Position numbers and translations under genes: made by a program. A stretch of 64,000 nucleotides of DNA from Eleginops maclovinus (taxonomy: Eukaryota > Chordata > Actinopteri > Perciformes > Eleginopidae), in assembly GCF_036324505.1 (NCBI RefSeq), contig NC_086367.1, forward strand, positions 23,821,078 through 23,885,077, in the 5' to 3' direction. Of the stretch, positions 46,161-58,068 are shown one piece after another; positions within the stretch are counted from its first letter, which is position 1; every line of letters starts with the position of its first letter. The notes beneath the pieces were generated by a model. The model did not search any database and was not told the DNA's origin. It saw nothing but the letters and a program-made list of their open reading frames with translations.

Positions 46161-46675
46161 TTCTTATTTCATTCACTTTTTTTTACAAGTATTTTAAATT
46201 CGTCTATCTGTATTTTTTTTGTGGTTTAAGAAGATTATAAAATACAGGCTTTTTCGTGTTTGATAGGAATATTAGTTTTAAAGTCTTTATGGTCTTCAAT
46301 AGCTTCCATGTGACCTAATGACTAATCAATGCAGCATTGTATCACCACAGGGGACACACCTCTTATTCTACTGGGTTTTTGTCCACTTTATATTCTATAG
46401 ATATTTAAATTAGTTACTTTAGTTACATGTCTACATATTTTCGTACCTATGATAGACTAAATAACAATTAATCAAAACCAATATTTATTGATCATGACCT
46501 TTATGTTAGTTGAAGTATAACATCTCACATTCAGTACATCTGTTAGTGCGTTTATATATTTTATACATTTGTTCACGCACCAAAATCACCTTTTTTAAGA
46601 CAAATAAGTGTCCAAAATAAGGACAGAGCAGACACAAAGGGAAACCATTGACACACAGCGAGCATGGCACTTCAT

Positions 46676-46681
46676 TTTATT
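46676..46681 (-). terminator. chp1 polyadenylation signal
   Basis: Minus-strand AATAAA about 1.2 kb downstream of the chp1 stop. It implies a 3' UTR at about 46655-47881, ending roughly 570 bp upstream of the cyrano start. Confidence 0.6.
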
Positions 46682-47881
46682 CAAATCGAAATGATGAATT
46701 ACTGTAGATAATACCAACATCACATAACATGTGAATCATATCTGATTGCTAATCACATAATGATCAATACATCGTATTTCCTGCAGGCGGCTGCTGCAGG
46801 GGGATGATTTTACAAACTCACTTTAAGGATTAAAAGTCACACTTGGCCTGTACAGAAAATATATATTATAGAAGCATCTGGTTCTCTAAAGCATCTGGTT
46901 CTCTAAAGCAGCTGGAACTGAGAAATGGGGAAATGAGTTGAATGTTGAGGCAGTGCGGACGTCAACATTTAAACACGGTGTTAGCGGCCAGACACGGGGG
47001 GAAATATTGAGATGCTTTCACCGTTATGCCTGGTCCTAAATCTTTTCCGTAGCAGCTGATATCATAAATGCATTAAGCACTATTCTGGATGTACTTGTTT
47101 GTAGTCTTACCTCTAACAGCCCCCTCTCCACCACAGGGCTCTCAGGAGACTCAATAAGGGGTTAACACTTTTTTTAAATCAGGCCATTGGCAGCTAAATC
47201 TGGAGATACCAATTCAAAGTATCAGGGAAGACCCACTATAGCCCGGTTAACGAGAGGTTAATTAACATGTTCTAGATCCAGCAGGAGCTTCAAATAGCAT
47301 GGAACTCACTTTGGTTAAATCCTACAGGTACAATCTACTGGCAGTAGCTAGATTATGAGAACAATAATTCACAAACATGGTTCACTGTTGAGATCTTCAG
47401 TGACGCAGGAGAACCAAACCATGGCACTTCAGTGAGTCCAACACAAAACGTGTGTCCAGCTTCACATCGAGTATTAAACTCAGGCCGTCGCAGATAAGGA
47501 GTCATGTTAGCATTAAAAACAGCGTCTGTTTTCACGTGGAATCACACAGGTTACACGTTAATCCGTTGCATATTTATAGAGACAAAGACACAACATGTAT
47601 GAGCTAGTGAACGCGTTATCGTACCTAGAAAATAAATCTCCTGTGAGAAGTGGAACCCTCTAAATGTTTTCTAATAAATAATGGTCCCAACAACACGGCG
47701 ACACATTGCATAAAACAACCCAAGGCACGTGACTCTTCCCTTTGTGTACAGGATCTATGAGGTGATCTACCCGGCGACAGCGTGTTCTGGTAGTGTGGCC
47801 CGCTGGGAGGTCTGGCTTCAACCCGCGTGTTGAAGCTCTGCTCAAAATAAAATAAAAACAAAAACACGAAACAGCAGCCGT

Positions 47882-50800
47882 TTAGTGCAGGAACCGGATG
47901 CTCATCTTCTGTTCCACGTCCACCTTCTCCAAGACCTGGGGAAGGGAACGGGAGAGGTTCGTTAATATGTCTGAGAGTTCTGGAATGTTTGATAGACTCA
48001 GGCTGATAAGTGTACACACACCACACACCACACACACACACAGTATTGTGTTTGTATAAAAACTAATTCATGGTTCTGTGGTTAATACAGGCTTGGTCTC
48101 CCTCTGCGTGTAGTGACATCACTATGTAACACTCGAGCGCCTATTGGCTAGCGCTCCAACAAATTGTACACAATAGGCTAAAAGGGGCGGGACATCACTA
48201 AGCAGTTGACCAATCACAACAGAGCCTACCTACTATTAAAGTGATAACGTACATCCTTTTCTTGATGAATGCTTTTTGACTTGATAACGCTCAGGAGTTA
48301 TATAGGAAGTGTTTGGATCACAAGTCTAGAATGTAATTCACCAAATAACACAACAGTAATTATATAAATGTAAGCTTATCTGCAACTGTGGAAACATACT
48401 GGCTTCAAGTGGAAGTCCTATACTAGCTCTCTTTGTTCCTCTTGCACCATCAAACACCAAAGCAAATCCCATGTGTGTGTTACTTTGATTCATGCCACAG
48501 AAGCTTCAAATAGCACGGCACGTTGTTATCCTCCACTCGAAGCCCTGAGGATGAATAAAACAGAGAGCTTTGTGTGAACCGTGCCTTGATGAACTCGTTG
48601 AAGGAGATGGAGTTGTCTCCGTTGGTGTCCGCCTCCTGGATGGTTCTGTCTGCGATGCTGCCCAGCTGATCGTCAGAGATATTCACACCCACCATCATCC
48701 GTAACACCTGGGGGGGGAACAAGAGGCATGAAACAACATGAGTAATGGTCCTGATGTCTGCCCAACAGTATGACAGGATCATTTGTAGTAATTATGGTTG
48801 AACACACACGACTGTAGAGATTGAATACAGGCAGCGGTACTGAGGCTGGCCGTCACACAGAGTCGGCTACACAAGTGTTTTGCGCAAAACAAGAGACGTG
48901 TGTCTGAGTCATTAAACCCCGAGCTTACAGCAATTACAGGTCGCACAATGTCACACAAACCCAGGTCAGATGTGACAACAAATAAGACGCAGTGAGGCAA
49001 AACACAGGAGCGTCTGGAGAGCCTGAAGTTAAGGTGAGAAATCACGTCACTATCAGCTCAGGGCGAAGTCTGCTCACCCACAGCAGAGCACTTCACTTAG
49101 ATATTGCACAACAGCTTTTGTTCAACAGAGTCAAAAGCAAATATTTCAAGAGGCAATAACAAAAGATTTCCTTGAAGGAAAAGCACATTTGCAATCACAC
49201 ACTCACACTCACACACACACACACACACGCACACACACACGCAGGGACTCAGCGGTCCTCTCACCTGCAGCAGCTCATCCCGGGAGATCTTGTCATCTCT
49301 GTCCAGGTCGTACAGTCGGAAAGCAACTGGGAAAATAAAAGTAAAAGAGTCAGGACGGACAGAGTGACCTCACTGTGTGACACGCTGTGATGGTGACCCC
49401 CCCCCCCCCCCCCCCCGTGACCGTGCTGTCACTCACAGAGCAGCTTGTTGGTCCGGCTGTTGAGCGGCTCGCTGACGGCGGCGTTCTTGCTCTTCTCGTT
49501 GTCCTCGATGGGCCTGAAGTGAGCCAGAGTCCTCATGAAGCCCCGGAAGTTCACCTGGTCCTCTCTGAGAGACAGAGAAAAATAGTAAACAGCAAAATAA
49601 AAAAGGACAAAAGATAATAATAGTCGCAACAATCTGTAAATAAATGAAGTTCAATAGATAGAACAGAGTTTCATAGGGTTGTTTTAAAATGATTCAAGAG
49701 GTTTTAATGTATTTATTTTCTGTCTTTTCAAATATATACATTTTCTTCTTTATAATAATTAGAAATGTATTTATTGAAAATTGACTGATTATTAAAGTTT
49801 TCTTTTAAAATATTTTAATTGACTAAAATAAAGTTTAAGAATAAATAAAAACACATTTTATTTAAATTCAAAATATATGATTTAAAAAAAGGACAACCTT
49901 TATTTCAAGAGACTTCAATGAATTAATGCCCTTATATATTAATATTGAAACACATCGTTGAACTACACAGACACATCGTCTTTATTCATTTTTCACGTTT
50001 TTGAGTCTTTATTTATATTCTATTTAACGGCCTTCTATACAGCTCTGTGGCGTCTCAGATTTCCTTTACACTCGATCTGAGGGCGACACAATGAACCTCA
50101 AACTAGTCGTAACCCAACACCGTTTACCCTCGCTCCACTTCTATCCTCAAGTTAAACAACATCCGAAAAACCAGATCAACAACAAGACTTCCAGAAATCA
50201 TTACCAGCCGCGGCTAAAAATAAAACACCATCTGACTTTTGGGTTTTTAATGATACGTTTGGGAACATCTGGCTTTCCTCCGACGGACTGATAAAACAGA
50301 ATGAGGCAGGAAATACAGAAATAAAAACCCAGAGGACTTTCTTTAGAGTTGGCGGATAGACACAGCTGGAGCCTGGCTCAGATCTGTGGTGGTTCTGAGT
50401 CAAACCTAAATGCACCGTCCTGCGTGAGACAGCGCAACAACAGATAACTTGTTGTTTTTATTGTTTACTTGCATTGTTGATTCCTTTTATTCTCTTTGTG
50501 TGTGTATCATGTACGGTGTCCTCGAGTGCCGAGAAAGGCGCCTTCAAATAAAATGCATTAACTCACCCCTCGGGGAAGAAGGCGTTGATGATTCTGTCTC
50601 CCAGAGGATTGATGGCCAACTCAGGAATCCTCTGGAAATCTTCTCGGCTGCAGACAACAAGAAATATGGCAAATCAATATCAACAACTTCCAAAGAGACA
50701 TTGTTCAACTCAAACCTTGCATCAATTAGGAAAGATCTTAAACTGGGATCCAAACATGACAAAGCTCTCCCTGCTATTCTTCTTTCAAATCAGACGTGCA

Positions 50801-53800
50801 GATGAATACAGGAGAAGATACACGCACAAAAAGGACGGAAAACAAACTTGTTTATGACTGAATTCATTCATTAGTCTATAAAAAGGGATACCACTCGAGC
50901 CTCATCAAGGGTATGAAACCCCAGAACTGTCCCATCTCTTCAAGCCTTTATCCTCACATCTTAATTGTGTCAATAAATTCAATGGTGGGGAAATGAGTTC
51001 ATAGCTACGGCCATAAATGTTTATCAGCACCGGTTTTCCAGCTGTTATCTTGGATTGTATCTGGATTATGATTATTGAATGCTTAGCGTGCGTCTGGTGC
51101 GAGATCCCAGGAGACAAACGAATAAAGAGACAGGCTTTTACTTTTGAAATATTGAAGGATTGTTGGTTTTACTTCATCTGGGTAACCCGACCAACCATAC
51201 CTGCTGCACTTCTTTGTTTTTTTAAATGTAAGTTTTGTATTTGCATGTTTTTTCCTTTTGTGGGCATGAACATGTACAGTGCTGTTTCTACATGTTACTG
51301 ACTGAAGTGACGATAAAGAGATGTGTGAGAATACTGGACTTTAAAAACGGTTAACATAACATTCCATTCTGTACTCTGTGTGAACCCGGTCGGTCCGTCG
51401 CCAGAACAGACGCGTGTTTTGGCAACTAATGCACGATAAGAAAGTCACCTTGAGAATAATGTGTGAGAGCGGCGACTGAAAATACCGGAGAACAAGCAGA
51501 ACCGAGAGCGTGTTGCGTAAACAGAACGTCTTCACAGGATTGAGTTCCCGTAGTGGGATGTAGTTTTACTTTACGCTTTAGACACTGATCTCTAAATATG
51601 GAAACACCTAAAGCCTGTGCAACACCAAACGACTGTTAGCAGCTTTAATGATTACCTGTCTCTTCACCTATTGCTGATTCTTTCCAGACTCCAGAGCAGG
51701 AAGTGAATCACAAACCACAGAAATGTCACACTGAGGTCTCGACTGAGTACTAACTGTGGTATCAGATAATAGGATAAAGATTTGCTTTATCAATCCCACA
51801 TCTGAGAGTGAGTTCACACTGCGGCTGACCTTTATCTAAGACGATTCAATCACTGCACTATTAGATTCAAATTTGGATTCCTGTGTTTATCAGCGTCGGA
51901 AATCCCTTATGTGGTACGACTGCGCAGACAGGGAGGAATACAACACACATCAAATAAAGCCCAAATAAGTGAAACCCTTATGAAATAATCAAGCTTTTTG
52001 TTCCATTTTAAATAGGACTTCTTGTTCTTCTTAGTTATAATAATGCATCTGCTATTTTATGATATGAACGCCACAAGTCTCTACCTGATGTTGACAGACG
52101 GCCAATAAAAAGGAATTAATAGCCTGCAGGCAGTTTCCTTTAAATACAATTTAAAAAGCAGCCCAAAGATTTTAGGCAACCAATAAAAGAGGTAGTTTTG
52201 AATCACAACAAACACATAAATAAAAGTCCATAAAGTTCAGTAAATAAAAGGAAACACTTTCATTGCTTTAAGGAGGATTTTTACCACACATTTTAATATA
52301 TAAAACGATAAGGAATAATCTGTGTCTATATATTCATTATGGATCTATGTTCTTGTTTATTTATTTGAGGATGTATACAAAAAGTATGTTTTCCTACCTA
52401 CCTATATGTATTTCGGAGGCGTTCAATTGAATACCTTCCATTTATATATCTATTGCCTTGTTTTTCTGGATTTCCTTCATAGCTTATTTATTTATTTCAT
52501 AGCGATACGTTTTTCCCACTTGTCTTTCAACATTTTTCCTCCAAAATAAAATAATACCCGTCTCCTGACCCTCCGAATCAGCCCCAACTCACGGCTGGTT
52601 TTAAAGTGTTTATTCTCTTGTGTGATGGCTCACCTGAGGGTGCCGTTCTCTCCTTTATCCAGGCTGGTGAAGCGGCTGTACAGGCGGGTGATCTGACTAT
52701 GGGAGACTGGGGGGGGGACACCAGAGAGGGGGGAGAGTTAACCACCAGCAGATAACAGGTTTCCAGTGCTTCAGGCAAAACCACTTTCACCCAAATACTG
52801 GAGCGCATTAAGCTCCAAGTGGTCTTTTTAAGAGTGTGCAATACCACCCAGATACACAGCCAAGAATCATGCAATAACTGCGATTAACGCAACTTCCTTT
52901 TTAGTTCACTGGTTAAGGATTTACTGAAAGAATGTTAGCATAGATATTTCATTTATCCCAAACTAGGAAAGGATGTTCACACAGCAGCAGGGTTTTTGAG
53001 CAGGAGTTAAAAATGGTTTTAAACCAGGTACAAATACAATAATATAACTAACCTTAGCAGAAAGTATATACACATTCACAATAGAAGGGACACATCTCAT
53101 CATTACATTGAGCACCAATGACAGTCTAAGCTACAGAAACACACTAGATTGTGTTGCCTTGATGTCACAATGTGCAGAAAGCTAATGTCTAACAGGGATA
53201 CACTTACAGAGAGTCTCCTTGAGCTCCAGAGGACCAGCAGAAAGCAAACCTACTTTTGCTCATTGGTCTCTAAATGGTCTGTTTTAGAGTGTGTATTTGT
53301 GCAATAAAACCCATGAGTCATGCAATAAATGCTATTAGCACAACTTCCTTTTTAGTATTCACAGATTTATATCATATTATATTGTTTTCAGGTGGTTCCT
53401 TGAGATATCAATTTAACTTCAAACTGTAAAGTATTCTGCTAACTCAAAGGTAAAGTGTGTATTGTATTCAATGTTTACACGAATAGGAGTTTGATAGGCA
53501 GGACAGGCATAATGTACACTGTCTTTATTCTGTGTATTCAAGATATATATATATATTCTTCATTGTTGATATGTATATATATTCACTGTTCTGCGTATTT
53601 TGTTTAACTTTATTGTTTTTTTCCCCCAAATTAGGATCAATAAAGTAAATCTAATCTTAGTGAGTTTACTGAAAGAATGCTAGCTGTTAAATCCGACACA
53701 TATAAAGCTAATGTCACACAGGAATAAACTTACAGCCAGTCTCCTTCTTTATCTCTTCAATCTCCTCTTCTCGGAGTAACGTGGACGCTCTGGATCCCAT
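47882..53800 (-). CDS. chp1: chp1, calcineurin-like EF-hand protein 1
   Basis: Calcium-binding N-myristoylated cofactor of plasma-membrane Na+/H+ exchangers and an inhibitor of calcineurin. Seven exons: 53734-53800, 52634-52706, 50567-50647, 49437-49564, 49265-49326, 48585-48707, 47882-47935. They total 195 aa, identical in length to human. MGSRAS supplies the myristoylation signal. The sequence then follows the family nearly residue for residue ([40 protein letters not shown]). EF3 is [12 protein letters not shown] and EF4 [12 protein letters not shown], both with intact calcium ligands. EF1 is degenerate. The end is [13 protein letters not shown]. Intron 6 has a GC donor (ATCAAG|GCACGG) with a normal AG acceptor; no GT nearby keeps the frame. 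Introns 2 and 3 contain no gene that I can see. Confidence 0.97.
49199..49242. repeat. (CA)n microsatellite in chp1 intron 5
   Basis: Imperfect CA run with CT and CG interruptions, about 20 bp downstream (in transcript sense) of the exon 5 donor. A run of 20 C at 49397-49416 (G-tract in the transcript) lies in intron 4. Confidence 0.9.
50648..52633. other. chp1 intron 2, no gene seen
   Basis: A 2-kb AT-rich intron. Short open frames have no splice sites or family resemblance. Confidence 0.6.
52945..53655. mobile_element. LINE 3'-end fragments in chp1 intron 1
   Basis: Two opposed tails: a TTTATCCCAAACTAGG-type start near 52950, and CCCAAATTAGGATCAATAAA at about 53625-53645. Both match the fish LINE terminus seen elsewhere in this window. 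They are short and noncoding. Confidence 0.55.
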
Positions 53801-55476
53801 GGTAGAAATTAAAAAGCTGTCTTTAAATCCAAAAATTAAACCAGCTGTAGAAGAATCTCAAACCGGATTTATGTCAGAGTTAGCAAACAAGCTAACGAAG
53901 CTAACAGCCGTTAGAGCTTCAGTTTGAATTCAAACAGCAGTTTTCTGTCCTCGAGACGCTTTTTCTCTGCGATAAATTGTTTTCTATAGTAAGGATGTTC
54001 AATAGTCTGTCGTGTTTTGATACTACCAGGACGTCTTCAGGTTTCGGCCGGGATTTCTTCCTGTTTTATGGGCTTTATACATCCATGGTGGGCTGGAACT
54101 GAAAGAGGCCGCCTCCCCTGTCACAGCTTGGTCCGACGGGGATGGGTAGCGGAATACTTTGCCTGGTTAAAAGTCATCGAACGAAGTCTTATTTCAAGTA
54201 TAGTTCAATCTAAAATACAATTCTATCCACCATGATGAACAAATAAAGCAATTAACTACGGTTAATAAAATAAATTAGCAAGACAAAGATGTAAAATGGT
54301 ATTAAGTTCCGTCAGGCAATCTAAAGAAAATTCAGTTAAACGAGGGGAACCATTCAGCTCAGTGACCGTTTCATCCGTAACCTCAGCCGGTCAGCCTTCA
54401 CACACTGCTGCGTTGAAAAAAAAAGGTCAAAGTTTATTTCATTTCTCATTAAATAAATACGCCTATAAAATAACTAAATTAGGCATTAAATATATACATA
54501 TTTGAAATATATTTATATTTTTGCTGTTTACAATAGAAATGAAATAAAAGCGCCATGATAACTTTTTTATTCTTAGGTGTAAGTCTGACATGTGACCCCT
54601 AGATGGCGCAGCTTACCAATTTCCCTTGGAAGGAGGAATTTTTCTCTTGTTTTGATCATTTTTTGTGTCTGTGGTTGTTTTGTGTCACTTTGATTTTGCT
54701 TTGCAACATTTCATAGTATTTGTGAGTCTCCTCGTGCATCTCATTTTATTTGTTTTAATCTGTTTATAGTCTATTTTTTTTGTCTCTTTCTGAACATTTT
54801 GTGTTACCTTGTGCCGGTGTTTCCTCCTTTTTTGGTCGGTCTATGTATTCTGTTAACAAGCCATGGTGCAAAAACTCAGATATCAAAACGTCATACTATT
54901 TTACTAGGTGTAAATACCCTGTGTCATTTCAAACTGTGCCCTGTGTGTATTCTTTCTGATTTTGCATTGACAAAATCCCATTAAATGAGCTGAAATGTAA
55001 TAAAGGCTGTATAAAAGAGATGGTAGAAAAGGCTTTAAGGAGTGTCAAGCATGATTCCCTCTTGGATCTGACATTAAATATGCTTAAAAATCCTTCTAAC
55101 AGTAAGAAATATAAGATAAGATGTACTTGTATTAATCCCCGTGGGGAAATTCATGGTGTATCCTCTTAAATACACCATGTCGCTCACAGGGATCCACCAT
55201 CCTCATGAAGCTGACAGTGTTTAATGCTAACGGAGGATGTGTGTGTCTGTCAGACACTTTAAAAGGGGTTTAATCACAGGAAACATGCTCGAGTAGATCT
55301 ATTTACATACCATACACATCCTTTTCTGAAGACTAGCTACAGTTAGGGTGTGACGAATATCACCATGGGAAATATAAGCGTCATTTGGATAATATTGGAT
55401 GATAGCAGGAGGCATTGAGTGTCCAGAGAAGAAGAAATATTGGAAAACATGCTTTTTTTTTTTACAGTTTTTGGAT
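53801..55476. other. chp1 5' leader/promoter and chp1-lgmn spacer
   Basis: The chp1 leader probably extends to about 53950. Beyond it the DNA is AT-rich, with a LINE tail near 55125-55155 and a CTCF-like site at 54594-54612. I see no supported gene. Confidence 0.5.
54594..54612 (+). promoter_or_regulatory. CTCF-like motif
   Basis: ACCCCTAGATGGCGCAGC differs from the CTCF core at about one strong position. It lies in the spacer between chp1 and lgmn, the join between blocks that map to two human chromosomes. Confidence 0.45.
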
Positions 55477-55482
55477 TTTATT
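55477..55482 (-). terminator. lgmn polyadenylation signal (candidate)
   Basis: Minus-strand AATAAA about 460 bp after the lgmn stop. Confidence 0.5.
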
Positions 55483-55729
55483 TCAAGATCCCAGTGTTCA
55501 ACAGTCTCTTGAGGTTCAGCAAACATTCATTGTTCAGCGGTATGTTGTCCTCAGGCCAATCATCCGTACAATCATCCATACCACATATAAAGCTAAGAGC
55601 AAAACGAAAGGAACATGAATTCCATGTTATAATCGTCTATCTGATGTCCTAAAAAGGCTAAAATATCCACAATCTTTTTACAGTGGTAGTGCAGCTCATC
55701 ATAAAACAGGTTTAAAAAGTTCTCAGGCA

Positions 55730-55800
55730 AATCAGAATCAGAATCAGAATCAGAATCAGAATCAGAATCAGAATCAGAATCAGAATCAGAATCAGAATCA
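55730..55800. repeat. Hexanucleotide repeat in the lgmn 3' UTR
   Basis: About 12 copies of AATCAG, about 140 bp downstream of the lgmn stop, transcribed as a CTGATT repeat. Confidence 0.93.
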
Positions 55801-55940
55801 CCTCACAAGGTAAAAACGAAATGAAAAGTGTTGATAAAACGGTGACTCCACGTCGGATTAATTCGTAAAGCAGTGCAAAGAGAAGCTCCTCTGGTTCTCC
55901 CGGGATAGAAGAAGCAGTTTGAGGTTTTTTAGAGAACCTT

Positions 55941-57985
55941 TCACTTGCTGAAATGACATGCAGAGTCCATGGCGAGGAGGATGCTGCAGAGAGAGGAAAA
56001 AAAAAACACAATTTCAGGATCAAATATTCAACTTCTAACCCAATGATCAGATATTCCTTTGTCTTCTTACGGGGAAATCTGCAGGTGAATAGGGACTTTT
56101 TCTAACCTAAACATATCATCATGAAACTTCCCACCTTCATCACTGACGTTAACACCATGACCTCTCCGCCCTCGGTCCCACCCACCTTTCCCGCTGCGTC
56201 AATGGAAATGTACCAGGACATGAATCCCCCTCCCTCACACACCCGTCCCTCATCCAGCACCAGTCACTTTCTATTCTCCGCTGCTACTGAAAAAGACCTA
56301 CCTGCACTACCGTCACACACTGTGTTGATGGTGTCCAACATATGTATATATTACTCAGTTTTTAGTACACCCCTTTTTACCCACCTATTTTTTTACACTC
56401 TTATCTTTGTGGGACTGCCAGAAGCGGTATTTCAATGTTCTGTATGTCTAACATGTGGAAACTTTGACAATAAAGTGGACTTTGACAATTATCTTTTATA
56501 TCACAAGTTCTCTGACAGGTAAACTTTAGATATGCAAATGAGGCGTCATGTAGTGATGATATAGGAGATTTCGACAGACAAAGTTAGTCGAATAAACTCC
56601 TGGATGTGGATTTTTCCTCAGTATCAAACCTTAAAATGTTGTGTAGCTTTATGAAGAATTACATACCAAAAACCCAAACGTATTAAACCAACAGAAAGTG
56701 TTTTATTCGGCGTTCAGTGGAGCGTACCTGTCTGCAGAGTATCCTCTCTCACACAGGTTCACCAGGGCGTACAGGTGTCTCAGGGCGTACTCAAACTGAA
56801 ACACAGAAACATCGCATGAGGAATTAAAACATGAAAGACCGGAGTTTATTTCCCCTGGTTGTGTTTGTGAAAAGGTCAAACAGTTCCAGAGAAAAAGGAG
56901 AGGAAACATCTTTCTGAATGTTCAATTAAGTAACGATCAATTTAGGATAAAGAACCCTGAATAAAACCCCCGTCCTTTAATACTTTAAGGACTGCAGGTG
57001 TACTCTCAGGTCGCCGTTTCCTCCTCCTGAATTTACATTCTGTCTGTATTTGACACTAATGTAGAACTAAAACCAAATGATTTAATAAGGCTGCAGAATA
57101 AATGAGTCGACTGTTAATTATTCTAGTTTTTGAGGATGAAAAACATTTAGATAAATCAGATTAAATAAAAAAATCCCTAAAAAAATCCTTGTTTCTTTCT
57201 GTTAGAGGGTCCCTGTGCTGTAGTCCAGATATGTGAAACAACATTTAGTATAAAGAGACATTTAAGACTCCCTTTCAGTCTAGATTTTGTAATAACTACT
57301 TTAGTAAAAATGGTTTTAGCAATTCTAATTATATTGCAAATTGAATTTCAGCCAAAATATCAGTTATTCTCGTCTTTATCGTTCACTCTAACTAAAGTTA
57401 GTCACTCTAACTAAAGTTAGTCACTCTAACTAAAGTTTATTTGTAGAAAAATACAGTTTTTAATATTTAGGTCCTCATTTCTTTCAACGATTTTGATGAT
57501 TTTTCTCTCTTTAATATTTCCTTTGTCAAGTAAACTACGTTAGGTTTAGTCGACAAAAGCCTCATTGGAAATATAGTCCTCAGAAGAGAAAGGAAACAGA
57601 CCATAATGCTTAGTTTTCTCTTCATTTATCAACAAAAATAAAGAGAAGTTTTGTAAAAGTTGTGATTTTTCGAACTATATTTTACTCGTCTGTTTTAAAG
57701 TTTAGAGTCAGATGAAATCTGTGCCGTCTCCTGAGTGAAGAACCGGGTCAAAGAACATTTCACTCAGTTGTTGTTTAATAAATATTGAGTTTTGGTGCCG
57801 AGAGGACTGCGTACCTCCGTCCTGTGCCAGTTGAAGCAGGTGTGTTTGTAGTGTGTGAGGGCGGACATGTAGCACTGGCTCTGGGTCAGATCAGATCTGG
57901 AGTTCAGGACCTCCTCCGTCTTCAGCCGGTTCCCCGTCACCCTCTCCACCACGTGGCGCATCGTCTCCGCCATCATCTCCCTCAC

Positions 57986-58068
<83 letters not shown>

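Noticed and set aside
45722..46240. 172-codon plus-strand open frame
   Set aside because: It overlaps the GC-rich cyrano promoter/exon 1 on the opposite strand and shows no recognisable domain. GC-rich sequence explains the open frame.
56121..56522. 133-codon plus-strand open frame
   Set aside because: It lies within the last lgmn intron, antisense, low in complexity and near a LINE-like tail. No domain is seen.
56706..56727. Read-through end of lgmn (..RYAPLNAE)
   Set aside because: A GTACGC donor at 56727 joined to the acceptor at 55984 gives [14 protein letters not shown], which matches the legumain C-terminus better.
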